Origin: Pontiellaceae bacterium B12219
Lineage (GTDB): Bacteria; Verrucomicrobiota; Kiritimatiellia; Kiritimatiellales; Pontiellaceae
NCBI GenBank assembly: GCA_029432795.1
Contig: JARNMJ010000018.1
Coordinates: 16,254-80,253 of the forward strand
Length of the DNA: 64,000 nucleotides
Reading direction: 5' to 3'
Every line of letters starts with the position of its first letter. The stretch's first letter is position 1. Both the position numbers and the translations under genes were made by a program. Below the pieces are notes generated by a model. It ran no database searches and had not been told where the DNA came from. It was given only the letters and a program-made list of their open reading frames with translations. Shown here one piece after another: positions 27,137 through 35,467 of the stretch.

Positions 27137-27340
27137 CTAAATCTGCTTCAATTCCTGCTGCAGGTCTTCAAGAACAATGCCCCTGGTTTCCGGCACCATA
27201 ACTTTCACCCAGACAAGCTGCAGTACCATCATGAAACAAAAGAAACCGAAAATGACTGCAGGCGGCAGTGCCGATGCCATTTTCGGGAAAACCAGCGTCA
27301 GCGCGGCGGCAAAAAACCAATGCGAGAAACTGCCCAGCGA
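27137..27340 (-). pseudogene. C-terminal remnant of an MFS sugar porter
   Basis: Only the last ~65 residues of a sugar-porter family transporter survive: SFSHWFFAAALTLVFP, the final helix, and the family end motif PETRGIVLEDLQQELKQI. The upstream border coincides with a 7-bp tandem repeat (27357-27383), beyond which no transporter sequence is readable. A proper terminator still follows it. The intact gene was probably co-located with the UDP-sugar pyrophosphorylase for sugar uptake. Confidence 0.8.
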
Positions 27341-27356
27341 CCGGCCACCGACCAGC

Positions 27357-27383
27357 GCACCGAGCACCGAGCACCGAGCACCG
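27357..27383. repeat. 7-bp tandem repeat (GCACCGA, about 4 copies)
   Basis: Units GCACCGA repeated 3.7 times at the truncation point of the sugar-porter remnant; a likely slippage or recombination scar. Confidence 0.7.
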
Positions 27384-27473
27384 TACCCGAAGTGCAGCAC
27401 TCATCACCAGTCCGTGTATGCCGGCACTTAGATTCCACAGAGCCTGAATCCGCGCTGCTGTCTGGAACTCAGA

Positions 27474-29342
27474 TCAGGGAAGTTCGTCAGGAATCGGAGG
27501 ATTAAGAACCCAGTCCCCGGCCCGATTCAATCGATATACCACTCTTAATTCATTCATCTGATTGTTTTTATAATAACTCAGACGAAATGGAACGGCGTTG
27601 AGAGACGGGTCGACTTTGGTCGTCAGCGGAAGGCTGATGACCACCATATCCGGATATTTGTTCTTGAATGCCCAGATGGCCACCTCACTGACCGGACGAA
27701 TTTTTGCGAGCATAGGTGCCAGCTCCGGATAGTCGAATTCAAGCATGGCCAGGTGCAGGGATGTACCGGAAAGCTCTTCGGCCGGATTCCGCTGAACGGC
27801 GACCTCAGCCTCCTCTCCCTCAGCGGTTTCACCTTCGACAGCATTTTCGTCTGCTTCAGCAATTTCCTCCGAAACCGGAGTTGTTCCGGCATCCATTTGA
27901 TGAACGTATTCCGCAATCACCATTTCTTCCACCCGGGCGTCGTCGCTGGCGTTGAGAATCTGAGCTGAGCGTATTGCAATTTCAGCATCGTCGGCATTCA
28001 ACGCCGCAACCAACGGCAAAACCGCCTGATATCCGGCTGCGGTAAGGGACTGTTTTGCGAGTGTTTGGCAACGCTCCGTCTGCTTTACCTTATCCTCATC
28101 TTCCGATTCTGTTCCGGCGAGCTGAAAAAGAATATACGGGATCATTTCACGCGTCGGCCGGAACTGCTCTGCAGTCATGACCTTCGCGGCCTCAACTTTA
28201 TTTTTTGCCATCAGTTCCACATAGACCTGATTGATTCTGAACTTCGGATTCAGCGCAGTAAGCGCCGCCCACAGGTCAACCCTCCAGGAGGGAGCACCGC
28301 TCCATTCGGAGCGCTGATTGAACCACGCCAGAGCTTTAGGAGTTGCTTGCTCTTCAGCCAGCACCACAGCAGGTTCAGTTGCTGATTCACCGATATTTTC
28401 GAGCGCGATAAAGGCATATTCCCGCACACCGGGCGAGGTGTACATGACCGCATTCAACAATTCAGGAACACTGTCTTCGATTGAAGCGAACACCTCGGCC
28501 TTCGCTGGATCAATCTCGGTTTTCTCTTCAGTCGTCAATTCTGCCAGCCGATACCAAACCAGATCGCTTCCGGATTCCGGAACAGCTTCAATTCCGGCGA
28601 GCACCTGAAGGGCACTGGCCCGTGCAAAATGATTTTCGCTGCGGAGTGCTTCCAACGCAAACGGAAGGGAGGTTGCTCCATTATCCTGAAGCGCTTTAAT
28701 GGCTTCGTTCCGGATGGATTCCTGCACATCCCCGAGTCGCGTCGCAATGCCGGCAATCGCCGCTTCATTCCCGATCTTATAGAGCGAATGAATGCAGGCT
28801 TCCCGAATATTATACGAACGTTCCTTCAATTTAGCGCAAAGCGGCTCAACCGCTCTCGGATCGCCAATCTGGCCCAGAGACTCGATGGCGGCCAGAACAA
28901 CCTGTTCAAATTTATAATCATCCAGAGCAATGATGAGCGCATCTACCGCCTCTGGAGATTTAAAATTACCCAATGCCGTTGCTCCGGAAACGCGCGCAGG
29001 AACGGTGTCCAATGCAACCGCCTCCAGCATGTAAGGTTCAATTTCCGGCCCGCCGATTTCAATGACCCCATCGATTGCTTCATGAACAACAATTTTATCC
29101 GGATCATTAAACAGCGAACCCAGCGGCTCAATCGCCTCCTTTGCCTGAAGTTCAGCGAGTGCATTGATCGCTTCAATGCGCGTCCCCTGCTGGGGATCAT
29201 ACAGCAGTTTTATAATTTTCTCTGTTTTACCCTGCTGCTTCCAGGCCTGAATGGCTTCGCTTTGCGTTTCGTACCCGCACCCGGACAGACCCACCATCAG
29301 TCCGAGTAAAATAGATGCATAACCGGCAGTTGATACTTTCAT
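27474..29342 (-). CDS. HEAT-repeat lipoprotein
   Basis: A 622-residue protein with a lipoprotein signal (MVGLSGC, Cys22) followed by a run of HEAT/PBS-lyase-type helical repeats (about 45-260, e.g. RIEAINALAELQAKEAIEPL, DPRAVEPLCAKLKERSYNIR, SIRNEAIKALQDNGATSLP). A less regular middle, an acidic linker (about 500-540, EIAEADENAVEGETAEGEE) and a C-terminal beta-rich domain follow. HEAT solenoids are protein-binding scaffolds; an envelope-anchored assembly or sensing role is likely, with no enzymatic motif seen. Monocistronic. Confidence 0.85.
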   Translation of the reverse strand: MKVSTAGYASILLGLMVGLSGCGYETQSEAIQAWKQQGKTEKIIKLLYDPQQGTRIEAINALAELQAKEAIEPLGSLFNDPDKIVVHEAIDGVIEIGGPEIEPYMLEAVALDTVPARVSGATALGNFKSPEAVDALIIALDDYKFEQVVLAAIESLGQIGDPRAVEPLCAKLKERSYNIREACIHSLYKIGNEAAIAGIATRLGDVQESIRNEAIKALQDNGATSLPFALEALRSENHFARASALQVLAGIEAVPESGSDLVWYRLAELTTEEKTEIDPAKAEVFASIEDSVPELLNAVMYTSPGVREYAFIALENIGESATEPAVVLAEEQATPKALAWFNQRSEWSGAPSWRVDLWAALTALNPKFRINQVYVELMAKNKVEAAKVMTAEQFRPTREMIPYILFQLAGTESEDEDKVKQTERCQTLAKQSLTAAGYQAVLPLVAALNADDAEIAIRSAQILNASDDARVEEMVIAEYVHQMDAGTTPVSEEIAEADENAVEGETAEGEEAEVAVQRNPAEELSGTSLHLAMLEFDYPELAPMLAKIRPVSEVAIWAFKNKYPDMVVISLPLTTKVDPSLNAVPFRLSYYKNNQMNELRVVYRLNRAGDWVLNPPIPDELP

Positions 29343-29815
29343 ATGACCCCTTCGTATAGATTCATCTTTTCATCTTTCGCCGGGGATATTCCGGAAAACG
29401 CAACCCTCCCTCTCTGAGAGCAGTCCCATAAACCGGAAGCCAATCTGTATTTCCCCGGCAGCCGTTCCCTCATTGAAAGAAGGCAACTTGCAATGAGTTA
29501 AAGTTATATCCCAATTTTGCCGCTTCTGCCAATTAGAAACCATCTGTTGTCCTGCCGGACAGACAGAAAAGAACCGTTCCCCATGTTCAGATTCCGATAT
29601 CTTTCATCAAAACCGCCCCGAACGCAGCCCGCTTCAATACGGTTGCGTATGACGGGCCGTCCCGATAAGTCCGGTCAGACTAAACCCGCCCTGTTTAAAG
29701 GGTTAACACCTGCTCATCATTTCGATAAGTTTTTATCGATTTTTGAGTTGGAGCAAATATGAGCAACTTGCTAGGTTCCCGCTTTCTAAATTTCAACCAG
29801 AGGAATCTGAATAAA
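29343..29815. other. Intergenic region between divergent HEAT-lipoprotein and serC genes
   Basis: 473 bp without a convincing gene. Just before serC it holds a small hairpin (CGATAA/TTATCG, 29723-29738) and AT-rich DNA probably carrying the serC promoter. An open frame at 29517-29762 has no ribosome site or family similarity. Confidence 0.4.
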
Positions 29816-30889
29816 ATGAGAACATATAACTTTTCCGCCGGACCGGCCACGTTGCCGGAAGAAGTACTCAAGGAAGCTCAGGCTGAATTCGTCGACTACC
29901 AGGGCACAGGCATGTCCATCATGGAAATGAGCCACCGCGGCAAAGAATATTCCGCCGTGCACGAAGAAACGATTGCCAACATTAAAGAACTGCTGAACAT
30001 TCCCGAAGGCTACAGTGTGCTCTTCATGACCGGCGGCGCTTCCACCCAGTTCCCCTTGATCCCGATGAATCTGCTTGGCGAAGGCGAAACAGCGGATTAC
30101 ACCAATTCCGGCGCCTGGGCGAAAAAGGCTATTCAGGAAGCCCAAATGCTCGGAAACGTCAACATTGCCGCCGACTGCGGCAAAGAAATTCCCACCCGCG
30201 TTCCAACCGTTGAAGAACTGAAGCTCACCGACGGAGCAGCCTACCTGCATATCACCTCCAACGAAACCATCTCCGGTGCACAGTGGAAAGAGTTTCCGGA
30301 ACACGACTGCCTGATTGCCGATATGTCCTCTGACATCCTCAGCCGCCCGATCGACGTTTCCAAATTCGGCCTGATCTATGCCGGCGCACAGAAAAACCTC
30401 GGCCCGGCCGGCATCACCCTCGTCATCATTAAAGACGAGCTCGCCGAAAAATGCCCTGACACCGTGCCGACCATCATGCGCTATAAAACGCACATCGCAA
30501 ACAACTCGCTCTACAACACCGTGCCGACCTTCCCGGTTTACATGCTCTGCCTCGTTACCCGCTGGCTGAAAGCCAAAGGCGGACTCGAAGCCATGCAGAA
30601 ACAGAATGCCGACAAAGCAGCAAAGCTCTACGAAGCAATCGACAGCACCGACTTCTACACCGCAACCGCAGTGAAAGAAAACCGCTCCGACATGAATGTG
30701 ACCTTCCGCATTGCCGACAACGATCTCGAATCCGAGTTCATTGCCGAGGCAACCAAGAAGAACCTCAGCGGCCTGAAAGGACACCGTTCCGTCGGCGGAA
30801 TCCGCGCCTCCATCTACAATGCTTTCCCGGCAGAAGGAGTGGACGCGCTGATTTCCTTTATGAAAGAGTTTGAAGCGAAGCACAGTTAA
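29816..30889 (+). CDS. serC: Phosphoserine aminotransferase
   Basis: Class V PLP aminotransferase that converts 3-phosphohydroxypyruvate to phosphoserine in serine synthesis (and can act in B6 synthesis). It has 357 residues and begins RTYNFSAGPATLPEEVL as in all SerC. PLP is bound at Lys193 in YAGAQKNLGPAG, and the phosphate loop is GGAST. The ATG follows AGAGGA; an upstream open extension to 29759 is not conserved. The window also encodes serine hydroxymethyltransferase and MetE, giving a serine to one-carbon to methionine route. Confidence 0.95.
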   Translation: MRTYNFSAGPATLPEEVLKEAQAEFVDYQGTGMSIMEMSHRGKEYSAVHEETIANIKELLNIPEGYSVLFMTGGASTQFPLIPMNLLGEGETADYTNSGAWAKKAIQEAQMLGNVNIAADCGKEIPTRVPTVEELKLTDGAAYLHITSNETISGAQWKEFPEHDCLIADMSSDILSRPIDVSKFGLIYAGAQKNLGPAGITLVIIKDELAEKCPDTVPTIMRYKTHIANNSLYNTVPTFPVYMLCLVTRWLKAKGGLEAMQKQNADKAAKLYEAIDSTDFYTATAVKENRSDMNVTFRIADNDLESEFIAEATKKNLSGLKGHRSVGGIRASIYNAFPAEGVDALISFMKEFEAKHS

Positions 30890-30910
30890 GCTTATAAACC
30901 CGCTTTTCGT

Positions 30911-30985
30911 GCACCCATAGTTCAATGGATAGAATAGTGGCCTCCGAAGCCATAGATACAGGTTCGACTCCTGTTGGGTGCACCA
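30911..30985 (+). tRNA. tRNA-Arg (anticodon CCG)
   Basis: Complete cloverleaf. Acceptor GCACCCA pairs with TGGGTGC; the anticodon loop is CTCCGAA (CCG, reading CGG); the T arm is CAGGTTCGACTCCTG; CCA is encoded. It lies 21 bp after serC, followed by a T run that could end transcription. Confidence 0.95.
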
Positions 30986-31098
30986 TTTTTTTGAAAGATG
31001 ACAGATAAAGGCATAACCCTTTTCTGAAAAAGCGTCGCAGACCCTGCTTCATACTTCATCTTTCGTATCTCATAGTTTTAATACACGAAGGTAAAACC

Positions 31099-31470
31099 AT
31101 GGCCGAACAACAATCCCTCGACAACATGCAGATCGACGGTTCCAACCTCTGGAAAGAAGAAAACTTCACCGATCTCCAGGTCGGCAGCATCCGCAAACTC
31201 AGCCCGATCAAAATTGACGGAAGCGATGATGACAGCCGGAAAGCCAGCTGGTCTGCCACCACCAACATCATGACCCCCAGCGGTGCGCTCCCGATCTCCG
31301 GCGACATTGAAGCCGAAACCCTCGAGGAAGCTGTGAATAAATTTCCGGAAGCCATTCAGGAAGCCATCAAAAAACTGCAGGACGACATGATCCGCATGCA
31401 GCAGGAACAGGCAAACCGTATTGTCACCCCCGACGAACTTCGCGGCGGAAAAAGCGACATTATCATCTAA
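31099..31470 (+). CDS. Conserved small cytosolic protein of unknown function
   Basis: A 123-residue soluble protein without signal or membrane segment. A beta-rich core (GSNLWKEENFTDLQVGSIRK, ATTNIMTPSGALPISGDIEA) is followed by a helical C-terminus (LEEAVNKFPEAIQEAIKKLQ). The sequence style recalls small uncharacterised proteins I associate with other bacteria, but I cannot name a function. Good AAGG ribosome site; followed by a strong terminator, so monocistronic. Confidence 0.75.
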   Translation: MAEQQSLDNMQIDGSNLWKEENFTDLQVGSIRKLSPIKIDGSDDDSRKASWSATTNIMTPSGALPISGDIEAETLEEAVNKFPEAIQEAIKKLQDDMIRMQQEQANRIVTPDELRGGKSDIII

Positions 31471-31500
31471 TCTGAAAAATACCGTTCAAGATGTACGAAT

Positions 31501-31536
31501 AAACAGGGAACACTCACGTGTTTCCTGTTTTTTTTT
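31501..31536 (+). terminator. Rho-independent terminator
   Basis: 13-bp stem (AAACAGGGAACAC with GTGTTTCCTGTTT, one mismatch), 4-base loop and nine T. Confidence 0.9.
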
Positions 31537-31671
31537 GCGCTCGACAAAACCCGCAGGCAGCAGTAAACCCGAGATATCGGAAGCAGGGAAACATGCCCCG
31601 CCGTTTCTTTTCCCCTCTTTCGAACGTGAGGTCCGCGCAAGCTGGCCGATCGAGGGTGGCCCCCACCATCC

Positions 31672-31686
31672 TTCCAGAGGTTGGAA
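31672..31686. repeat. TTCCARNNNYTGGAA palindrome (left of pair)
   Basis: Perfect core, centre GAGGT. Its CCAGAGG arm pairs with CCTCTGG of the next site, so the two form a larger 32-bp nested palindrome. Confidence 0.85.
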
Positions 31687-31688
31687 TT

Positions 31689-31703
31689 TTCCAGCCTCTG
31701 GAA
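31689..31703. repeat. TTCCARNNNYTGGAA palindrome (right of pair)
   Basis: Perfect core, centre GCCTC, two bases after the previous site. Arms extend to TTTTCCAG/CTGGAAAA. Confidence 0.85.
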
Positions 31704-31833
31704 AATAAAAGGGGAAATAAAAATCTTCTCGTCCCCGTATTTGCAGGAGCGCCTCTAACCATCCAGATAAACCTTCCTTTTCATCCAAAAACGAAGGAAC
31801 CCCACTATTACTCAATAACAGCAGGGTTTCAAG

Positions 31834-31921
31834 TGGTGCCCGGAGGCGGACTTGAACCGCCATGGCCGCAATGGCCGAGGGAGTTTAAGTCCCTTGTGTC
31901 TACCGATTTCACCATCCGGGC
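31834..31921 (-). tRNA. tRNA-Leu (anticodon TAA)
   Basis: An 88-base class II tRNA. Acceptor GCCCGGA/TCCGGGC; anticodon loop CTTAAAC (TAA, reading UUA); long variable arm (CTCGGCCATTGCGGCCATGG region); T arm GGCGGTTCAAGTCCGCC; encoded CCA. Confidence 0.95.
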
Positions 31922-32105
31922 ATTCTCATTTGCCTGAGAGCGGAATAACTAATCACCACATCGGCCGAAACTCAATTAAAAAACAGAATGAAGTGGTTTA
32001 CGCCCCGGCCCCGCAGGACGCGCGGCACATCGCAAACAGAATTCAGCGAACGAAAAATGACGGCCTCATCTTGATTTACCGATCGTGCTTAGTAGAATCC
32101 GCCAA

Positions 32106-32720
32106 ATGATCCAGACCTTGGAAATTGACAGAAATAGTCCGAACGCCCAGACCTTGGCAAAGGCACGGGATGTACTGCTCTGTGGCGGCTTGGTGATTGT
32201 ACCGACCGAAACCGTTTATGGAATTGCCTGCGACCCGGCCGTTCCGGGGGCGATGGAAAAACTGATTGCCGCCAAGGGGCGCGATGGAGACAAGCCGGTC
32301 GCTCGGCTCGCAGCAGACGGAACTCAGGTAAAGGCCGCGTCCAAACATTGGAACGCCGGACTCGATGCGTTGGCCGCTAAATGGTGGCCGGGGCCATTGA
32401 CGATTATTGTGGAAACATCCGAGGGCTGGACGGGTTACCGCGTGCCGGACCATGCGGTTGCAGTTGAGTTGGCCAAACTGTGCGGCCGTACGCTGGCTCT
32501 CACGAGCGCAAACCTGAGTGGCGAACCGGACACCAAAACGGCAAAGGAAGCCCTTGCATCGGTCAAAGCCGATCTGGCGCTCGACAGCGGCCCTTCGGCC
32601 GAAAAAGCCATTCCAAGCACTGTTATTAAGGTGGATCAAAACAAAATTGAATGCCTTCGCGAAGGGCGCATTTTATTTACTGAAATCGAAAACGTATTTT
32701 TCCAGGGGCTGGAATCATGA
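32106..32720 (+). CDS. ywlC: Threonylcarbamoyl-AMP synthase (Sua5/YrdC/YwlC family)
   Basis: A 204-residue enzyme making threonylcarbamoyl-AMP from threonine, bicarbonate and ATP for the t6A modification of ANN-decoding tRNAs. The YrdC core is visible: GGLVIVPTETVYGIACD, AKGRDGDKPVARL, WWPGPLTIIVE, RVPDHAVAVEL and LTSANLSGEPDTK. ATG at 32106 is chosen; a GTG at 32085 would add seven residues. It overlaps the next gene (ATGA). Order ywlC-ywlE-rpiB-glyA mirrors the Bacillus ywl operon. The start codon and the last codons are both embedded in TTCCA...TGGAA-type palindromes. Confidence 0.92.
   Translation: MIQTLEIDRNSPNAQTLAKARDVLLCGGLVIVPTETVYGIACDPAVPGAMEKLIAAKGRDGDKPVARLAADGTQVKAASKHWNAGLDALAAKWWPGPLTIIVETSEGWTGYRVPDHAVAVELAKLCGRTLALTSANLSGEPDTKTAKEALASVKADLALDSGPSAEKAIPSTVIKVDQNKIECLREGRILFTEIENVFFQGLES
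32700..32714. repeat. TTCCARNNNYTGGAA palindrome
   Basis: Perfect core, centre GGGGC. The last codons of ywlC (F-Q-G-L-E), ending two bases before the ywlE start codon. Confidence 0.8.
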
Positions 32721-33175
32721 AGACGGTCTTGTTTGTCTGCACCGGAAACACCTGCCGCAGTCCAATGGCCGAGGCGCTTTTCCGGCACCGCATCGGCTCC
32801 GATATGCCGTGGGATGCAAAATCAGCCGGTGTTTTTGCGGATAACGGTGCACCGGCGAGCCCGAATTCCATCGCAGCACTCCGGGAACTGGGCATTGATC
32901 TGACCGATCACCGCAGCCAACCGGTTACAGCAGAACTTATTAACGAAGCCGACCTGATTATCACGATGTCCGAAAGTCATGCGGATCATGTCCTGAACTG
33001 GTTTCCGGAGGTTGGAAACAAAGTTTGCTTGATTAACGCCTTCGGAACATCGAAAGTCCCCGCCGATGTTTCCGATCCGTTCGGCGGATCGCTAAACACT
33101 TACAAAAGAACGCGTGACGAGATTGATCGGGCCCTTTCGGACCTGATCCTTTTTATTCGTAGTGAACTCAAGTAA
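32717..33175 (+). CDS. ywlE: Low-molecular-weight phosphatase, YwlE-like (protein-arginine phosphatase)
   Basis: A 152-residue LMW-PTP fold enzyme. The P-loop is VCTGNTCRSPMAEA (nucleophile Cys8, Arg14), and the general acid is Asp120 in DPFGGS. Thr12 in the loop is the residue that favours phospho-arginine over phospho-tyrosine in YwlE, and the operon context agrees. Start codon overlaps the ywlC stop. The arginine kinase (McsB) partner is not in the window. Confidence 0.9.
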   Translation: MKTVLFVCTGNTCRSPMAEALFRHRIGSDMPWDAKSAGVFADNGAPASPNSIAALRELGIDLTDHRSQPVTAELINEADLIITMSESHADHVLNWFPEVGNKVCLINAFGTSKVPADVSDPFGGSLNTYKRTRDEIDRALSDLILFIRSELK

Positions 33176-33193
33176 CTGAAGGAACCATTTAAT

Positions 33194-34873
33194 ATGAAGA
33201 TTGCAATTGGCTCAGACCACGGTGGTTTTACACTGAAAACCCGTATTGCTGAAATCCTGCTCGATAAAGGAATGATCGTTAAGGATCAGGGATGCGACAG
33301 CACCGATTCGGTAGACTACCCGGATTATGCCGCTGCGGTGTCTGAAGAAGTCTCAAACGGAACCGTTGATCAGGGCATCATCATCTGCACCACCGGCATC
33401 GGCGTGAGCATGACGGCCAACAAATTCCCGCGCGTTCGCGCTGCACTGTGCCTCAATGCAGAAATGGCTACCCTCACCCGCCAGCACAACAATGCAAATG
33501 TGCTCTGCCTTTCCGGAAAATTTACGTCAAAGGAAGATGCGGAAGCGATTCTCGAAGCCTGGTTGGTTGCTGAGTTTGAAGGCGGCCGTCATGAACGCCG
33601 GGTCAACAAAATCAAAGACTACGCTTCGGAACACGGCGGAACGATTGCCGTTTATGACGCCGATCCGGAAATCTACGCCTTGCTGAAAAAAGAAGATGAA
33701 CGCCAGAAAGAAAATCTGGAACTGATTGCTTCTGAAAATATTGTGAGCAAAGCCGTTCGCGAAGTCAGCGGCTCCCGCTTCACCAACAAATATGCCGAAG
33801 GCTATCCGGGCAAGCGTTGGTACAACGGTTGCGAGTGGGTCGACGAAGCAGAACGCCTGGCGATTGACCGCGCAAAACAACTCTTTGGTGCCGAGCACGT
33901 GAATGTGCAACCACATTGCGGATCCGGTGCAAACATGGGTGTTTACTATGCCATGCTCAATCCGGGCGATACCATTCTGGCCATGAGCCTTGCCGAAGGC
34001 GGGCATCTGACCCACGGGCACCCGATGAATTTTTCAGGCCGCTTCTTCAATGTAGTACCTTACGGCGTTGATCAGGAAACCGAACAGATCGATTACGACA
34101 ACATTCAGAAACTGGCCGATGAACATAAGCCGAAAATGATTGTGGCCGGCGCTTCGGCCTATTCCCGCATCATCGATTTCAAGCGGTTGCGTAAGATTGC
34201 CGACAGCTGCGGTGCCTACCTGATGGTGGACATGGCCCACATCGCCGGTCTCGTTGCCGCGGGCTGCCATCCGAATCCGGTTCCGTATGCTGAGTTTGTG
34301 ACCACCACGACGCACAAAACCCTGCGCGGACCGCGCGGCGGCATGATTCTCTGCCAGGAAAAATTTGCGGCGGACATTGATAAGCAGGTTTTCCCCGGCA
34401 TTCAGGGCGGACCGCTCATGAATACCATTGCTGCGAAAGCGGTCTGTTTCCATGAAGACCTTCAACCGGAGTTTAAGACCTATCAGCAGCAGGTCGTTAA
34501 GAATGCTCAGGCCCTCGCTGCCGCACTGGAAGAAGATGATATTCGTCTGGTTTCCGGCGGAACGGACAACCATCTGATGCTTGTTGACCTCACCGCAGCG
34601 AATATTTCCGGCAAAGATGCGGCCATCGCGCTGGATAAAGCGGCGATCACGGTGAACAAAAACGGAATCCCCTTCGACAAGAAGAGCCCGTTTGTTACAT
34701 CCGGCATCCGAATCGGAACTCCAGCGGTTACTACACGCGGCATGAAAGAACCGGAAATGGTGAAAATTGCAGAGTTCGTGAAGCGGGCCATTCGTAATGC
34801 CGACAACGATGCGGTTCTGGCGCAGATCCGCCAGGAAGTCATTGCCCTGACGGCGGAATTCCCGATTCCATAA
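33194..34873 (+). CDS. glyA: Fused ribose-5-phosphate isomerase B / serine hydroxymethyltransferase
   Basis: A 559-residue bifunctional protein. Residues 1-~148 are RpiB ([15 protein letters not shown], catalytic Cys65 in [16 protein letters not shown]), interconverting ribose- and ribulose-5-phosphate. Residues ~152-559 are complete SHMT ([29 protein letters not shown] Lys375 in [14 protein letters not shown]), converting serine and tetrahydrofolate to glycine and methylene-THF. No stop, frameshift or ribosome site separates them. In Bacillus the same genes are separate neighbours (ywlF, glyA), so this looks like an in-place fusion. The linker (about 137-165) is charged and helical. Followed by a strong terminator. 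Confidence 0.93.
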   Translation: MKIAIGSDHGGFTLKTRIAEILLDKGMIVKDQGCDSTDSVDYPDYAAAVSEEVSNGTVDQGIIICTTGIGVSMTANKFPRVRAALCLNAEMATLTRQHNNANVLCLSGKFTSKEDAEAILEAWLVAEFEGGRHERRVNKIKDYASEHGGTIAVYDADPEIYALLKKEDERQKENLELIASENIVSKAVREVSGSRFTNKYAEGYPGKRWYNGCEWVDEAERLAIDRAKQLFGAEHVNVQPHCGSGANMGVYYAMLNPGDTILAMSLAEGGHLTHGHPMNFSGRFFNVVPYGVDQETEQIDYDNIQKLADEHKPKMIVAGASAYSRIIDFKRLRKIADSCGAYLMVDMAHIAGLVAAGCHPNPVPYAEFVTTTTHKTLRGPRGGMILCQEKFAADIDKQVFPGIQGGPLMNTIAAKAVCFHEDLQPEFKTYQQQVVKNAQALAAALEEDDIRLVSGGTDNHLMLVDLTAANISGKDAAIALDKAAITVNKNGIPFDKKSPFVTSGIRIGTPAVTTRGMKEPEMVKIAEFVKRAIRNADNDAVLAQIRQEVIALTAEFPIP

Positions 34874-34876
34874 CAG

Positions 34877-34891
34877 TTCCAATCCTTGGAA
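34877..34891. repeat. TTCCARNNNYTGGAA palindrome
   Basis: Perfect core, centre ATCCT. Intergenic, between the rpiB-glyA stop codon and its terminator. Confidence 0.8.
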
Positions 34892-34895
34892 ATGC

Positions 34896-34931
34896 AAAAA
34901 GCGCTCCCGCATTCGCGAGGGCGCTTTTTTT
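34896..34931 (+). terminator. Rho-independent terminator of the ywl/glyA operon
   Basis: Stem AAAAAGCGC...GCGCTTTTT with further imperfect pairing (CCCGC/GCGAGG) and seven T. Confidence 0.85.
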
Positions 34932-34943
34932 GTTGTGCTTAAT

Positions 34944-34974
34944 AAAAAAGCGTTCCAAAAACGGAACGCTTTTT
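34944..34974 (-). terminator. Bidirectional terminator of the sigma-factor operon
   Basis: Stem AAAAAAGCGTTCC paired with GGAACGCTTTTT around a short A-rich loop. It serves the convergent minus-strand sigma operon and backs up the glyA terminator. Confidence 0.8.
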
Positions 34975-35002
34975 CGAGTATACAGAGAATGAAGGCAATC
35001 TG

Positions 35003-35467
35003 TTATTTATATTCAAACGCTGCCGGAATGACACTCTGGTCGCCCTGCGGTTCTCCGAAAAGCGGGTAATTGCTTGGCAGGCTCGGATAGCGATTCGTTA
35101 CGATATTCACCGGAACATCCTGCTCAAACGAAGCCACATTGGCCGTTGATGTATAAATTCCGGTACTGGTTGCGGAGTTCTTGGCATTCATTCCGACATA
35201 CTGCAAGCCGACAAAAGCAACAAACAATGCGGCAATGCCGTACTTGGGTTCTGCAAAAAACCAGGGGATATTGAGTTCAAGCAGATCGAGCAACGGTTTA
35301 CGCTTCTCCATCTGAGCCTGTCGCACCTGCCGCATGATGTTCTGCTTATTTCGCGTCATCCGTGCAACTTCGGGAACTTCGTACTGTTTTAAATGCAGTA
35401 ATTTCTGCAATAGCACGTCGGCCTCTTCTTCGGCCGTTGTTTCGTTGGATACTTTTTCATTCATCAT
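35003..35467 (-). CDS. Putative anti-sigma factor / sigma-linked membrane protein
   Basis: A 154-residue protein with a cytosolic acidic helical N-terminus (about 1-70), one membrane helix (about 75-95, YGIAALFVAFVGLQYVGM) and a short extracytoplasmic tail. No zinc-finger HxxxCxxC motif is present. It overlaps the ECF sigma gene by 4 bp (ATGA), the usual place for an anti-sigma factor; function is inferred from position and topology only. Confidence 0.65.
   Translation of the reverse strand: MMNEKVSNETTAEEEADVLLQKLLHLKQYEVPEVARMTRNKQNIMRQVRQAQMEKRKPLLDLLELNIPWFFAEPKYGIAALFVAFVGLQYVGMNAKNSATSTGIYTSTANVASFEQDVPVNIVTNRYPSLPSNYPLFGEPQGDQSVIPAAFEYK

Larger units (their letters stand above)
31537..31833. 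other. Gene-free region with two adjacent palindromes
   Basis: No gene seen. It carries two head-to-tail TTCCARNNNYTGGAA sites (31672-31703), then an AT-rich stretch before the tRNA-Leu 3' end. Confidence 0.4.

Noticed and set aside
29517..29762. 81-aa open frame upstream of serC
   Set aside because: No ribosome site, basic and low-complexity sequence, overlaps the likely serC promoter.
29786..30925. 379-codon minus-strand frame over serC
   Set aside because: Complete overlap with serC and no similarity or start signals; it even runs into the tRNA-Arg region.
32150..32164. CCCAGACCTTGGC next to the ywlC start as another palindrome site
   Set aside because: Three of the ten fixed bases differ; it may be a decayed copy but cannot be counted.
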